A stretch of 64,000 bases of DNA from Thiocapsa sp. KS1. GTDB lineage: Bacteria > Pseudomonadota > Gammaproteobacteria > Chromatiales > Chromatiaceae. The DNA lies in contig NZ_LN848257.1 in assembly GCF_001499735.1 (NCBI RefSeq), forward strand, positions 3,918,808 to 3,982,807. The letters are read 5' to 3'. The translations under genes were made by a program, and so were the position numbers. Positions 38,701 to 46,101 of the stretch are shown in pieces (within the stretch, counting starts at the first letter, position 1; the number at the start of each line of letters is the position of its first letter). The notes under the pieces were generated by a model. The model did not search any database and was not told where the DNA came from. It saw only the letters and a list, made by a program, of their open reading frames with translations.

Positions 38701-41037
38701 TTAACCAACCGACTCTGCCCTCGCCAGCAGCAGCGATAGGACGTAGGCGCAGAGAATACCCAGGGTGACGGTGAGGCCGATCGCCTGCAGCGCCGGGATC
38801 GCGGACAGGGCCAGAAAGCCGAACATGGCGAAGGTCGAGCCGGCGCCGACACTCACCGAGAGCAGGGTGCGCAGCCGATCCGCCTCGTCGGCGGCCGGAC
38901 GATTCAGAAAGAGGCTGTAGTCGACGGCGAGCCCCGCGACCAAGAGCAGCGAGACCAGATGGAAGAGGTTGACCGCGCCCTGGATCAGGATCAACAGCGT
39001 GAAGGTCCAGACGAGTGCGACGACGATCGGGAGCAGCACCAGGCCGATCCGCGCGAGGCTGCGCAGTGCGAGGGCCAAGGCGAGCGCGATGACGAGGGCA
39101 GCGACCAGGAACTTGTCCAGGGTCTCGGCGAAGAATCCGGCGAGCAGATCGGCGGTGCCTTCTCGCAGGTCCAGATACCGGATCCCGAGGCGCTCGGCCG
39201 ACGCCTCCAGTGGACCGACGGCCGCGCCGGCGACGCCGGACAGGGGTATCAGGCCGAGCCAGGCTTCGCCGAGCGGCTGGAGCAGCATCGAGACGCGTGT
39301 CCCGATGAGTCCGTCGGCAAGATCGGCCACCGTCAGGGGCTTGAGATCACGCGAGGCTTCCACGTCGGCGATGAAAGGCGCGAGACGTTCCAGGCGAAAG
39401 GGCAGCTCGGCGTTGGCGGCCGCCAAGCGCGCGGTCAGCTCGGCGGGGTCCGGGAGTGCGGCGCGACGTGCCGCTTGGATCTGCGGGCTCGGCAGCCAGC
39501 GCGCGACGTTGTCGAACCCGCCGATCAGCCCTTGCGCTTGGAGACCTTCCAGATCGGGAAGCACCGCCTCCAGACGCGCGAGCACGGTCGCTTCGTCATC
39601 CGCCACGCTATAGAGCAGACGCGAGACGTCGGGGGCGCCGAGCTGGGCGCGGATCAGACTGTCCTTCTCGATCTCGATCTGCGGCACCGTGCTTAGGCGG
39701 CGGATGTCGGTTTCCCACGGGTTGCCGCCGAGCGACAGGACCAGCCCGAGTCCGGCGAGACCGAGCAGCAAGAGCCCGAGACCGGCACGCGGCGACCAGC
39801 GCGGCCGGCGTGCCTGAAACGCGGCGAGCCAGCGGCGCTCCGGCAGCCGATAGCCGGGGGGCATGAGCGACGGCAGCAGATAGCGGGAGGTCAGGGCCGC
39901 CGTGATCAGGCCCGCCGCAGCCAGGACGCCGAGCTGCGACAGGCCCTCGAAGCTTGTCCAGGCCAAGGCCGCGTAGCCGAGCACCGTCGTCGCCATGCCC
40001 AGCAGCAGCGTGCGCCAGACCGGCTTGGCCTGTCGGGCATCGGCTCCGGCGGCGTGGGCGTAGACGTGCACCGGATAGTCGAGCGCGACCCCGAGCAGGG
40101 TGACACCCAAGGCCAGGGTGATGCCGTGAATCGAGCCGAACAGCCAGGACACCAGAGCAGCCCCGACCATGATCCCGCTCAGCAGCGGCAGCATGCCGAG
40201 CACCACCAGTGCCGCGGAGCGGAATGCGAGGGCCAGGATCCCTGCGGTGACGATGCCGGCCGCGATGCTCAGTACCAGCGTCTCGGTCTTGATGCGCTGC
40301 TCCGAGCCGATCGCGAAATAGCCCGGGCCGGCGAGCTCCAAGGTCAGACCGGCGCTCTCGGGCAGGTGCTCGAAGACGTCCCGGATCCGCTCGACCGAGC
40401 GGCGTTGCGCGGCGAGATCCGATGCCTGCGCGGTCGTGACCACGACCATGAGTGCGTGGTCCCCGTCGGGGCTGAACCAGACCCCATGCCGGCGATCCGG
40501 TGTGTGCTGCGGGATCAGAGCGCGCAGCAGTTGGCGATAGCAGGCGGTGGGATCCGCGCCGAAGCGTTCTTTGTCGAGCATGGCCGCGCCCGAGGCCAGC
40601 TCCGCGAGGCGCTCTTCGAGTGCGGCACGCAGCCCGGGCTCGGTGAGTGCATCGACGCAGGCACCCGGCGGGCCGATCAGATAGCGATGGCGGAAGAGGT
40701 CCGGGTCCGTCTCGCGCATCGCCGGATCGAGCTCGCCGTTGGCGATCTGCGCGAATCCCGCGTCGTTGCGCAGTTGCGCGGCCAATGCGCGGCTCGCGTC
40801 GGCCAATACCTCGGTCGGCCGCTCCCCGCCGATGCGCAGCAGCAGGGTGCGGGCGGCGACACCGCCGCGCACCTGCGACAGCAGCACCTGGTCTTGTTGC
40901 GACACGCCGCGCGGCAGGAACTGAGACAGGTCGGTGCTCGGGCGCAGGTTGAAACCGTTCCAGAGTGCGAGCAGCCCCAGAACGACAAGCCAGGCCGCGA
41001 GCAGGAGCGCGCGCCTTGCGGGTGTGTGCAGCGGCAT
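38701..41037 (-). CDS. MMPL/RND-family exporter of the aryl-polyene cluster
   Basis: A 778-residue membrane protein with the RND topology: one helix at the N-terminus (ALLLAAWLVVLGLLALW), a large periplasmic loop, five helices with the GVALDYPVHVYAHAAG motif, a second loop (about 430-620) and five C-terminal helices with VAGLAVDYSLFLNRP. MMPL transporters in aryl-polyene clusters move the finished polyene lipid across the inner membrane toward the outer membrane. The gene lies 3 bp after the LolA-like gene, whose product may receive the lipid in the periplasm. Confidence 0.92.
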   Translation of the reverse strand: MPLHTPARRALLLAAWLVVLGLLALWNGFNLRPSTDLSQFLPRGVSQQDQVLLSQVRGGVAARTLLLRIGGERPTEVLADASRALAAQLRNDAGFAQIANGELDPAMRETDPDLFRHRYLIGPPGACVDALTEPGLRAALEERLAELASGAAMLDKERFGADPTACYRQLLRALIPQHTPDRRHGVWFSPDGDHALMVVVTTAQASDLAAQRRSVERIRDVFEHLPESAGLTLELAGPGYFAIGSEQRIKTETLVLSIAAGIVTAGILALAFRSAALVVLGMLPLLSGIMVGAALVSWLFGSIHGITLALGVTLLGVALDYPVHVYAHAAGADARQAKPVWRTLLLGMATTVLGYAALAWTSFEGLSQLGVLAAAGLITAALTSRYLLPSLMPPGYRLPERRWLAAFQARRPRWSPRAGLGLLLLGLAGLGLVLSLGGNPWETDIRRLSTVPQIEIEKDSLIRAQLGAPDVSRLLYSVADDEATVLARLEAVLPDLEGLQAQGLIGGFDNVARWLPSPQIQAARRAALPDPAELTARLAAANAELPFRLERLAPFIADVEASRDLKPLTVADLADGLIGTRVSMLLQPLGEAWLGLIPLSGVAGAAVGPLEASAERLGIRYLDLREGTADLLAGFFAETLDKFLVAALVIALALALALRSLARIGLVLLPIVVALVWTFTLLILIQGAVNLFHLVSLLLVAGLAVDYSLFLNRPAADEADRLRTLLSVSVGAGSTFAMFGFLALSAIPALQAIGLTVTLGILCAYVLSLLLARAESVG

Positions 41038-41040
41038 CCC

Positions 41041-41667
41041 TTACTCAAGTCCGGCCGGCTCGCGTGCGAGCAGCCGCATCTGCATGGTGCGCCGGTCCCC
41101 GTTCGCCTCCAGCATCTCGATGGTCTCGATCGTCGCGCCGTTGCCGACGATTCGAATGCGCTGGAACAGGGGTGAAAGCGCGATCGCTCGGGGTGCGAGA
41201 TCGAGGGTCCACGCCTGCTCGTTCGCGCCGAAGTCGAGCCGATAGTCCGTTTGAAGCGCGGCGAGGTCCCCGGCGAAAGTGGCACGCAGCGCGCCGACCA
41301 AGGCCGCCAGCGGTTTGATCTCGGAGACGATCAGCGCGTCGGCGATCTGGTTGCCTCTGATGAGCTGCATCCGATCGCCCTCCAGCGCGAAGCCGTCGCC
41401 GTCGTCGCTGATACGGCGGATGCGGTCCGGGGCCTGGTAGAGGAGATTGCCGCGGGTGTCGATGGCGGTGTCGATCAGCCCGGACTCCACACGCTCTTGG
41501 TAGGCGACCTCGACCCGCTCGACGCGACCGAGGAGTCGCATCAGGGTTTGAACGTCGGCGGGCTGCCCGGCTGCGGCGGCTGTTGCGATGCAGGCCGAGA
41601 ACAGACCGAGCAGCAACGACGCAGCGGCCTCTCTAATGCGCACGTTGTGAGGTCCCGCGCTCGTCAT
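41041..41667 (-). CDS. LolA-like outer-membrane lipoprotein carrier protein
   Basis: A 208-residue exported protein with a cleavable signal ending near TAAAAG. The mature part shows the LolA-type strand pattern (YQERVESGLIDTAIDTRGNLLYQAPDRIRR, IRIVGNGATIETIEML). LolA-like proteins are constant members of aryl-polyene clusters and are thought to carry the lipid through the periplasm from the MMPL pump. I take the ATG at 41667, six bases after GGGAGG. It overlaps the acyltransferase gene by 35 bp. Confidence 0.83.
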   Translation of the reverse strand: MTSAGPHNVRIREAAASLLLGLFSACIATAAAAGQPADVQTLMRLLGRVERVEVAYQERVESGLIDTAIDTRGNLLYQAPDRIRRISDDGDGFALEGDRMQLIRGNQIADALIVSEIKPLAALVGALRATFAGDLAALQTDYRLDFGANEQAWTLDLAPRAIALSPLFQRIRIVGNGATIETIEMLEANGDRRTMQMRLLAREPAGLE

Positions 41668-42556
41668 CCGCATCCTCCCAAAAGTCGTAGAAGTTGAACC
41701 AATTCTCGGGCGCCTCGCGGCTGTAATGGGCGAGAAGGTCTGCGTAGCGCTGAATCCACTCCTGCAGCGATGCCTTGCGCCGCGCGCGATCCAGCTCGAC
41801 CTGCTCGGCGAGGACCTCGAAATAGACGTCGTAGCGGTTGCCGCCGCGATAGATCCCGAAGGGTAGGATCACGGGCACCCCGGTCACCGCGGCCAGATTC
41901 AGCGGGCCGGTCGGAAAGGCGGCGCGCCGCCCGAGAAAGTCGCACATCACCGTCGGCTCGCCCGGCATGTAGCGATCGCCGAGCAGGCCGACGATCCGGC
42001 CGGCCTGGAGGTTCTCCTGCACGGCCAGGAGCGGCTGCGGTGCGGCGAGCGAGATCACTGAGTCGGCGATCGCCGGGTTCAAGGCATGCAGCAGCTCCGT
42101 GATGATGCGGTTGTGCGTCGGATGCATGAGGATCTTCAGCGGCATCCGTGCCTCCTCGATGGCGAGCGCGCGCAGGATCTCGAAGCTGCCGAGATGCGAC
42201 CCGAGCAGGAGGAAGCCCTGACCGGCCGCGACGCGGTCGGTGACACGCTCCGGGTGATGCAGGCGGATGTCCAGCAGCTCCCTGCGCCCGGCGAGCAGGA
42301 AGACGCGGTCGAGGATGGTCGCCGCAAAGCTGTGGAGATGGCGGGCGATGTCCGCGAGCCGAGCGGGTCTGCCGAGCACTTGGGTCAGGAAGCGTCGGGA
42401 CGCGCGCCGTTGTGGCCCGGCCTTGATCAGGAAATAGAGCGTGATCGGATAGAGCAGCAGGCGCGCGGGCGCTCGACCCAGATGGAGTGCGATCCGGAGG
42501 ATCAGGCGCACCGCGAAGGGGCTGCCGCGCTCGCTTTGGCTGGACCAGTCGGTCAT
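41633..42556 (-). CDS. LpxL/HtrB-like acyltransferase of the aryl-polyene cluster
   Basis: A 307-residue lysophospholipid-type acyltransferase with the HX4(D/E) catalytic motif HLGSFE and the later GRIVGLLGDRYMPG and FPTGPLNLAAVTGVPVIL stretches typical of lipid A acyltransferases. In this context it would transfer the aryl-polyene chain from ACP to a glycerol or lipid acceptor at the inner membrane. The ATG overlaps the hotdog gene stop (ATGA). Housekeeping LpxL/LpxM is an alternative, but the surroundings argue against it. Confidence 0.87.
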   Translation of the reverse strand: MTDWSSQSERGSPFAVRLILRIALHLGRAPARLLLYPITLYFLIKAGPQRRASRRFLTQVLGRPARLADIARHLHSFAATILDRVFLLAGRRELLDIRLHHPERVTDRVAAGQGFLLLGSHLGSFEILRALAIEEARMPLKILMHPTHNRIITELLHALNPAIADSVISLAAPQPLLAVQENLQAGRIVGLLGDRYMPGEPTVMCDFLGRRAAFPTGPLNLAAVTGVPVILPFGIYRGGNRYDVYFEVLAEQVELDRARRKASLQEWIQRYADLLAHYSREAPENWFNFYDFWEDADDERGTSQRAH

Positions 42557-42849
42557 GGTGTCTGCGGTGCGAGCAGACCGGAGCAGACCAGCGTCTCCTC
42601 GCGCAGGCAGGTGAAACGTACTCCGGTCCCCGGGGCTGTCGGCGTGAAGTGCAACACCAGTGCGTCGCCGGGCGCCACCGGCCGATGGAATTTCACGCTC
42701 GGCAGGAAGCTGACCGGATCGCCCCCGGAGTCCTCCCAGGCGGCAACCACGAGATCGATCAACAGGGATCCGGGCACGATGGGGCGACCCGGGAAATGGC
42801 CCTCGAACACCGGATGCTCGAGCGGGATGGCGATCCGGCGAGTCTGCAT
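42553..42849 (-). CDS. Second hotdog dehydratase, FabZ/ApeI-like
   Basis: A 98-residue single-hotdog protein. HPVFEGHFPGRPIVPGSLLIDLV carries the FabA/FabZ-type catalytic His and the GHFPGxPxxPG motif; VKFHRPVAPGDAL follows. It is likely to dehydrate the shorter or longer intermediates in polyene extension, complementing the hotdog protein at 36224. It is the first gene after the repeat-filled gap of 196 bp, so it may need its own promoter or depend on read-through. Confidence 0.86.
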   Translation of the reverse strand: MQTRRIAIPLEHPVFEGHFPGRPIVPGSLLIDLVVAAWEDSGGDPVSFLPSVKFHRPVAPGDALVLHFTPTAPGTGVRFTCLREETLVCSGLLAPQTP

Positions 42850-42853
42850 CCTG

Positions 42854-42940
42854 CTAAACCGCGTCCAGAGAGAAATGCGTCATTTTCATTTTGTGTCTGG
42901 CTCAAGGATTTTTCCGATCTTTGTGGGGACGCGGTTTTAG
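42854..42940. repeat. 87-bp inverted-repeat element (CTAAACCGCGTCC arms) in the aryl-polyene operon
   Basis: CTAAACCGCGTCC (42854-42866) and GGACGCGGTTTTAG (42927-42940) are inverted arms differing by one extra T. The 60-bp core is AT-rich and contains ATTTTCATTTT, matching in reverse the AAATGAAAA core of the element at 30594. It carries no coding frame that I can support and looks like a small non-autonomous mobile or REP-type unit. Confidence 0.8.
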
Positions 42941-42960
42941 ACTCAATACTTTTTTTATAC

Positions 42961-43049
42961 TTTAAACCGCGCCAGCTCCGACAGTTGTCGGAGCTGGCGC
43001 GGCCAAACCAATCCAACAAACGACGCATACCGCACCGGGCGCGGTTTAG
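42961..43049. repeat. 89-bp composite inverted repeat with a 17-bp perfect hairpin
   Basis: Outer arms are AAACCGCGCC (42964-42973) and GGCGCGGTTT (43038-43047): the same arm as the neighbouring element but with GCGCC in place of GCGTCC, changed on both sides so that pairing is kept. Nested at its left end is a 17-bp perfect stem, 42967-42983 with 42986-43002, with a 2-base centre. The right arm abuts the stop codon of the aryl-AMP ligase, so the hairpin may act as a terminator or attenuator between the ligase and the downstream pigment genes. Confidence 0.8.
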
Positions 43050-44401
43050 TCTGCAACTTGCTCGCCTTGGGTCGGGGTCTCCAAGATCCGCAGTAGGCCC
43101 TCCCGCGGCAGTTTGCCGGCCTCGTTCCGGGGCAGGCGATCGACGAAGACGACCCGGCGCGGATAAAAGACCGGGTCGATTCGCCCCGCCAGTCCGGCAA
43201 TCAGGGCCTGCCGGGTCAGCCCCGGCGCGACTACGATCACGGCGAGGCGCCCGACCGGATCCCGGTCCCCGTCGGGTGCCACGAAGACGCCGTCACGCAC
43301 GCCCTCGATCGCCGTCAGCTTCAGGTTCAGTTCGGTCAGCGAGGCACGCTTGCCGCCGACCTTGAGCATCTCGGCGGCTCGGCCGAGGAGATGAAAGCCG
43401 CCGTCGCCATCAAGCTCCAAGAGGTCGCCGAGCATCGTCGGGGCGGGCAGGAAGTCGGCCGTGACGCTGATCCCGTCCGCCTCGCGCAGCGGGCGTACGC
43501 TCTCGTACCAGGTCCAAGCGGGATCCCGGCAGGTGCGGCGACTGGCGATCGAGCCGGTCTCGGTGCTGCCGTAGATCTCGAGCACCTGCGAGGACAGCAA
43601 CGATTCGACACGCTCGGCCAGCGTTTGCGCCAGCGGGGCGGTCGCCGAGATCACCCTGTCCACGGCGGGCCAGGTCAAGCCCGCCTCGACACAGCTTGCG
43701 AGATGCACGGGAGTCGTTACCAGGATACGCGGCGCCGGTGCGTTCGCGAGCGCGTCACGGATGTCCGCCGGAAAGAAGGGGCGGGCGGCGGCCACCGCGG
43801 CGCCGGTCGCAAAGGGCACCATAATCGACAGCTCCATGCCGTACATGTGCTGAGGGACGACGGTGGCGACGATGCTGCACTCCGGGCCGAAGCCGAAGCG
43901 TCGTGCGGCCGCACGGGCGCAACCGACGAGATCGCCCCAGCGCTTCGGATGCGGCCGCGGGTGGCCGGTGCTGCCTGAGGTGAAGCCGATGAAGACCTCG
44001 CGCTCGGCGCCGATGAAGGGCATTGCCCGCTCGACGCAGGCGAGCGAATCCGGCACCTCGACGATGCCCAGCGGAAGCTCCAGTCCTTCGACCGACGTGT
44101 CGGCGATGCAGACGGCGCCGGGATACTCCAGGGCGATCTCGTGCGTGGTCGCGGCGAGCCGATTCGGCGGGAACAGGCTCACGGCGCCTCGGATCAGTCC
44201 GGCCGCGAAGGCGAGCGCGAACAGATACCGATCGTTGCAGAGATTGATCAGAAAGGGTGAAGCCGGCAGTGTCCGGGCGAGTGCATCGGCCTTGTTCAGG
44301 AATTCCCGATGCGTCACCACACCGGCCGAGCCGGTCAGAAACAATGGCCGATCCGCCTGGAAGCCGGGCAAGAGCGGCAGTGAATCGGGTGTCTCGGGCA
44401 C
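43046..44401 (-). CDS. AMP-dependent aryl-ACP/CoA ligase of the aryl-polyene cluster
   Basis: A 451-residue ANL-superfamily enzyme. The P-loop TSGSTG is at 141-146, EIYGSTETGSIA is the A5 motif, GDLLELD and HLLGRAAEMLKVGGKR cover the hinge, and the A10 lysine is in NEAGKLPREG. It would activate the hydroxybenzoate made by the chorismatase and load it on the ACP as the starter unit (compare XanA2 in Xanthomonas). GTG start, 18 bp after the COG4648 gene. Confidence 0.9.
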   Translation of the reverse strand: MPETPDSLPLLPGFQADRPLFLTGSAGVVTHREFLNKADALARTLPASPFLINLCNDRYLFALAFAAGLIRGAVSLFPPNRLAATTHEIALEYPGAVCIADTSVEGLELPLGIVEVPDSLACVERAMPFIGAEREVFIGFTSGSTGHPRPHPKRWGDLVGCARAAARRFGFGPECSIVATVVPQHMYGMELSIMVPFATGAAVAAARPFFPADIRDALANAPAPRILVTTPVHLASCVEAGLTWPAVDRVISATAPLAQTLAERVESLLSSQVLEIYGSTETGSIASRRTCRDPAWTWYESVRPLREADGISVTADFLPAPTMLGDLLELDGDGGFHLLGRAAEMLKVGGKRASLTELNLKLTAIEGVRDGVFVAPDGDRDPVGRLAVIVVAPGLTRQALIAGLAGRIDPVFYPRRVVFVDRLPRNEAGKLPREGLLRILETPTQGEQVAD

Positions 44402-44419
44402 GCGACGGCTCGGCCTGGA

Positions 44420-45022
44420 TCAGCGAAGGTCCAAGCGCAGGGATCCGCGCAGGGAATCGATGAAGGGGGTGTGCTCCAGGTCCCGCAGGACCCGACGGCG
44501 GATCGGATACTCGACCACGAAGAGCAGGGCGATCAGGGCGTAGTTGATGTAGTTGGTGAAAAGCGACCACCAGAACGGCGAGGCGAAGAGTCCCAAGAGG
44601 ATGCACTCGAGTCCCAGGATCACGAAGAACAGGGTCCAAACGACGGTGAGGCGGTGGCCGTAACGCGCGACCGGCTCGGGTAGCTCCCCGCGCATCCGCT
44701 CGCCGATTTGCGAGATCAGCGCGGTGTGACCCGGGCGCAGCGTCCGACCGAAGATCCAGGCAAAGGCGAAGCAGATGATCACGGGCGGCAGGCGCAGCGC
44801 CAAGTCGGCGTGGCCCGCGAGATGCGCGATCACGGCGGCGACCGGGCAGGCGAGCGCGAGTGCGAGAAGAACCGGCGAGCGCGGACGGCCCGGCAGACTG
44901 GCCCAGAACATCAGACACAGCCACAACAGGGGTACGACCGGGGCACCCAGGGTGACCCCGAAGTGACTCACGAAGGGGTAGGCGATCGCGAGCGCGGTCA
45001 GCACGCGCGCCGAGAGGGTCAT
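44420..45022 (-). CDS. COG4648-family membrane protein of the aryl-polyene cluster
   Basis: A 200-residue membrane protein with about six helices: ALAIAYPFVSHFGV, VPLLWLCLMFWA, VLLALALACPVAAVIA, VIICFAFAWIFG, VVWTLFFVILGLECILLGLF and YALIALLFVVEYPIRR. The EYPIRRRVL end is a family trait. COG4648 proteins are found almost only in aryl-polyene and flexirubin-type clusters; their biochemical role is not known. ATGA overlap with the ACP gene. Confidence 0.85.
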   Translation of the reverse strand: MTLSARVLTALAIAYPFVSHFGVTLGAPVVPLLWLCLMFWASLPGRPRSPVLLALALACPVAAVIAHLAGHADLALRLPPVIICFAFAWIFGRTLRPGHTALISQIGERMRGELPEPVARYGHRLTVVWTLFFVILGLECILLGLFASPFWWSLFTNYINYALIALLFVVEYPIRRRVLRDLEHTPFIDSLRGSLRLDLR

Positions 45023-45306
45023 GCCTCGCGCCGTCGAGTCTGGATGTAGGTCGCGAGATTCTCGAGCGAGGCGAAGATCTGTTGCACGTTCGGGTCATCC
45101 GAGCTGATGGTCACGCCGTACTCCTTGGACACAGCCAGCGCGAGCTCGAGCGCGTCGATCGAATCAAGCCCGAGCCCGCTGCCGAAGAGCGTATCGTTCG
45201 GGTCGATCCGTGTAATGCCTACCTCTTCGAGCCGCAACGCGCGGATCACCATCTCTTCGACCTGCTCGATCGAGGGTTGCGAAGCTGTTGCCGTCACTTG
45301 CGTCAT
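45019..45306 (-). CDS. Acyl carrier protein of the aryl-polyene cluster
   Basis: A 95-residue ACP with the phosphopantetheine site LGLDSIDALEL; the modified serine is Ser49. The sequence is longer and less acidic than housekeeping AcpP. Reported aryl-polyene clusters such as E. coli ape carry two ACPs; only this one is visible here. It lies between the methyltransferase (24 bp upstream) and the COG4648 gene (4-bp overlap). Confidence 0.92.
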   Translation of the reverse strand: MTQVTATASQPSIEQVEEMVIRALRLEEVGITRIDPNDTLFGSGLGLDSIDALELALAVSKEYGVTISSDDPNVQQIFASLENLATYIQTRRREA

Positions 45307-45330
45307 GCCTAAAACCTGCTTAAAACGCTG

Positions 45331-46101
45331 TCAGGATCGGTCGTCGTCGAGACGACATGCGGTGTACTCGGTCAGGAGTGCGAGCTTCACCGATCGTGCG
45401 ACCGAGACGAACCCCGCGTCCTGCAAGGCGTCGATCACCACGCCCGGGGCAACACACTGATCCACTGTGTCCCAATAGTACTGCATCAACCGGCGGGCGT
45501 CGCCGCTGCCGCCCAGCCAGGAGGCCAGCGTCGGCACCAGGTGCTTCAAATAGAGCTTCGCGAGGAGGTGCCCGACAGGCGAGCGCGGCGGCACCATCTC
45601 CAGGATCAGCAGCCGACCGCCCGGACGCAGCACCCGGGCAAACTCGGCGAAGGCAACGCCTAGATCAGCGACGTGGCGCAGCGCATAGCCCATGGTGACG
45701 ACATCGACGCTGGCATCCGGCAGGGGCAGCCGCTCGGCGGTTCCGGAGACGCGGTTTTGCACCCCGCGGGTCCCGGCGACCGCGAGCATGGGCAGGCTCG
45801 GGTCGATCGCGACGACGACGCCGGAGGTGCCGACGAGGCTCTGCGCATGCGCTGCCATCACGCCGGTGCCGCAGGCGCAGTCGAGCACCCGCTGGCCTTC
45901 CTGAACCCCGGCACGCACCATCGCATCCCTACGGTAGTGCTCGCCCCGATTCAGGCTCATCCAGGCGTTGATGCGGTCGTAGCTCTCGGCGGTCCGATCG
46001 AATAAGCCGCGAATGTACCCGACACGGTCTTCCTCCGCGGCATAGTGGGCGGGAAGCACGGGGTGCGGGGACAAGGTCGGTTTGACCGGCGGTGGATTCA
46101 T
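45331..46101 (-). CDS. Class I SAM methyltransferase (UbiE-like) of the aryl-polyene cluster
   Basis: A 256-residue Rossmann methyltransferase. Motif I is DCACGTG at 74-80. FDRTAESYDRINAWMSLNRGEHYRR is the UbiE-type N-terminus; MGYALRHVADLGVAFAEFARVLRPGG holds motifs II and III. It may methylate the aryl ring or its hydroxyl, as in methylated aryl polyenes and xanthomonadins. A housekeeping UbiE would be expected elsewhere, near ubiJ and ubiB. The ATG at 46101 overlaps the chorismatase stop (ATGA), which ties it to the cluster. Confidence 0.87.
   Translation of the reverse strand: MNPPPVKPTLSPHPVLPAHYAAEEDRVGYIRGLFDRTAESYDRINAWMSLNRGEHYRRDAMVRAGVQEGQRVLDCACGTGVMAAHAQSLVGTSGVVVAIDPSLPMLAVAGTRGVQNRVSGTAERLPLPDASVDVVTMGYALRHVADLGVAFAEFARVLRPGGRLLILEMVPPRSPVGHLLAKLYLKHLVPTLASWLGGSGDARRLMQYYWDTVDQCVAPGVVIDALQDAGFVSVARSVKLALLTEYTACRLDDDRS

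Noticed and set aside
41633..42556. Acyltransferase as lipid A enzyme LpxL/LpxM
   Set aside because: The fold is shared, but it overlaps aryl-polyene genes on both sides, where such acyltransferases are standard members.
42759..43200. Two small minus-strand frames in the repeat-filled gap
   Set aside because: They are formed by the hairpin and repeat arms, overlap real genes at both ends and lack ribosome sites.
45331..46101. Methyltransferase as housekeeping UbiE
   Set aside because: UbiE-like sequence, but the 4-bp overlap with the chorismatase and the pigment genes around it favour a cluster-specific role; ubiJ/ubiB are absent.
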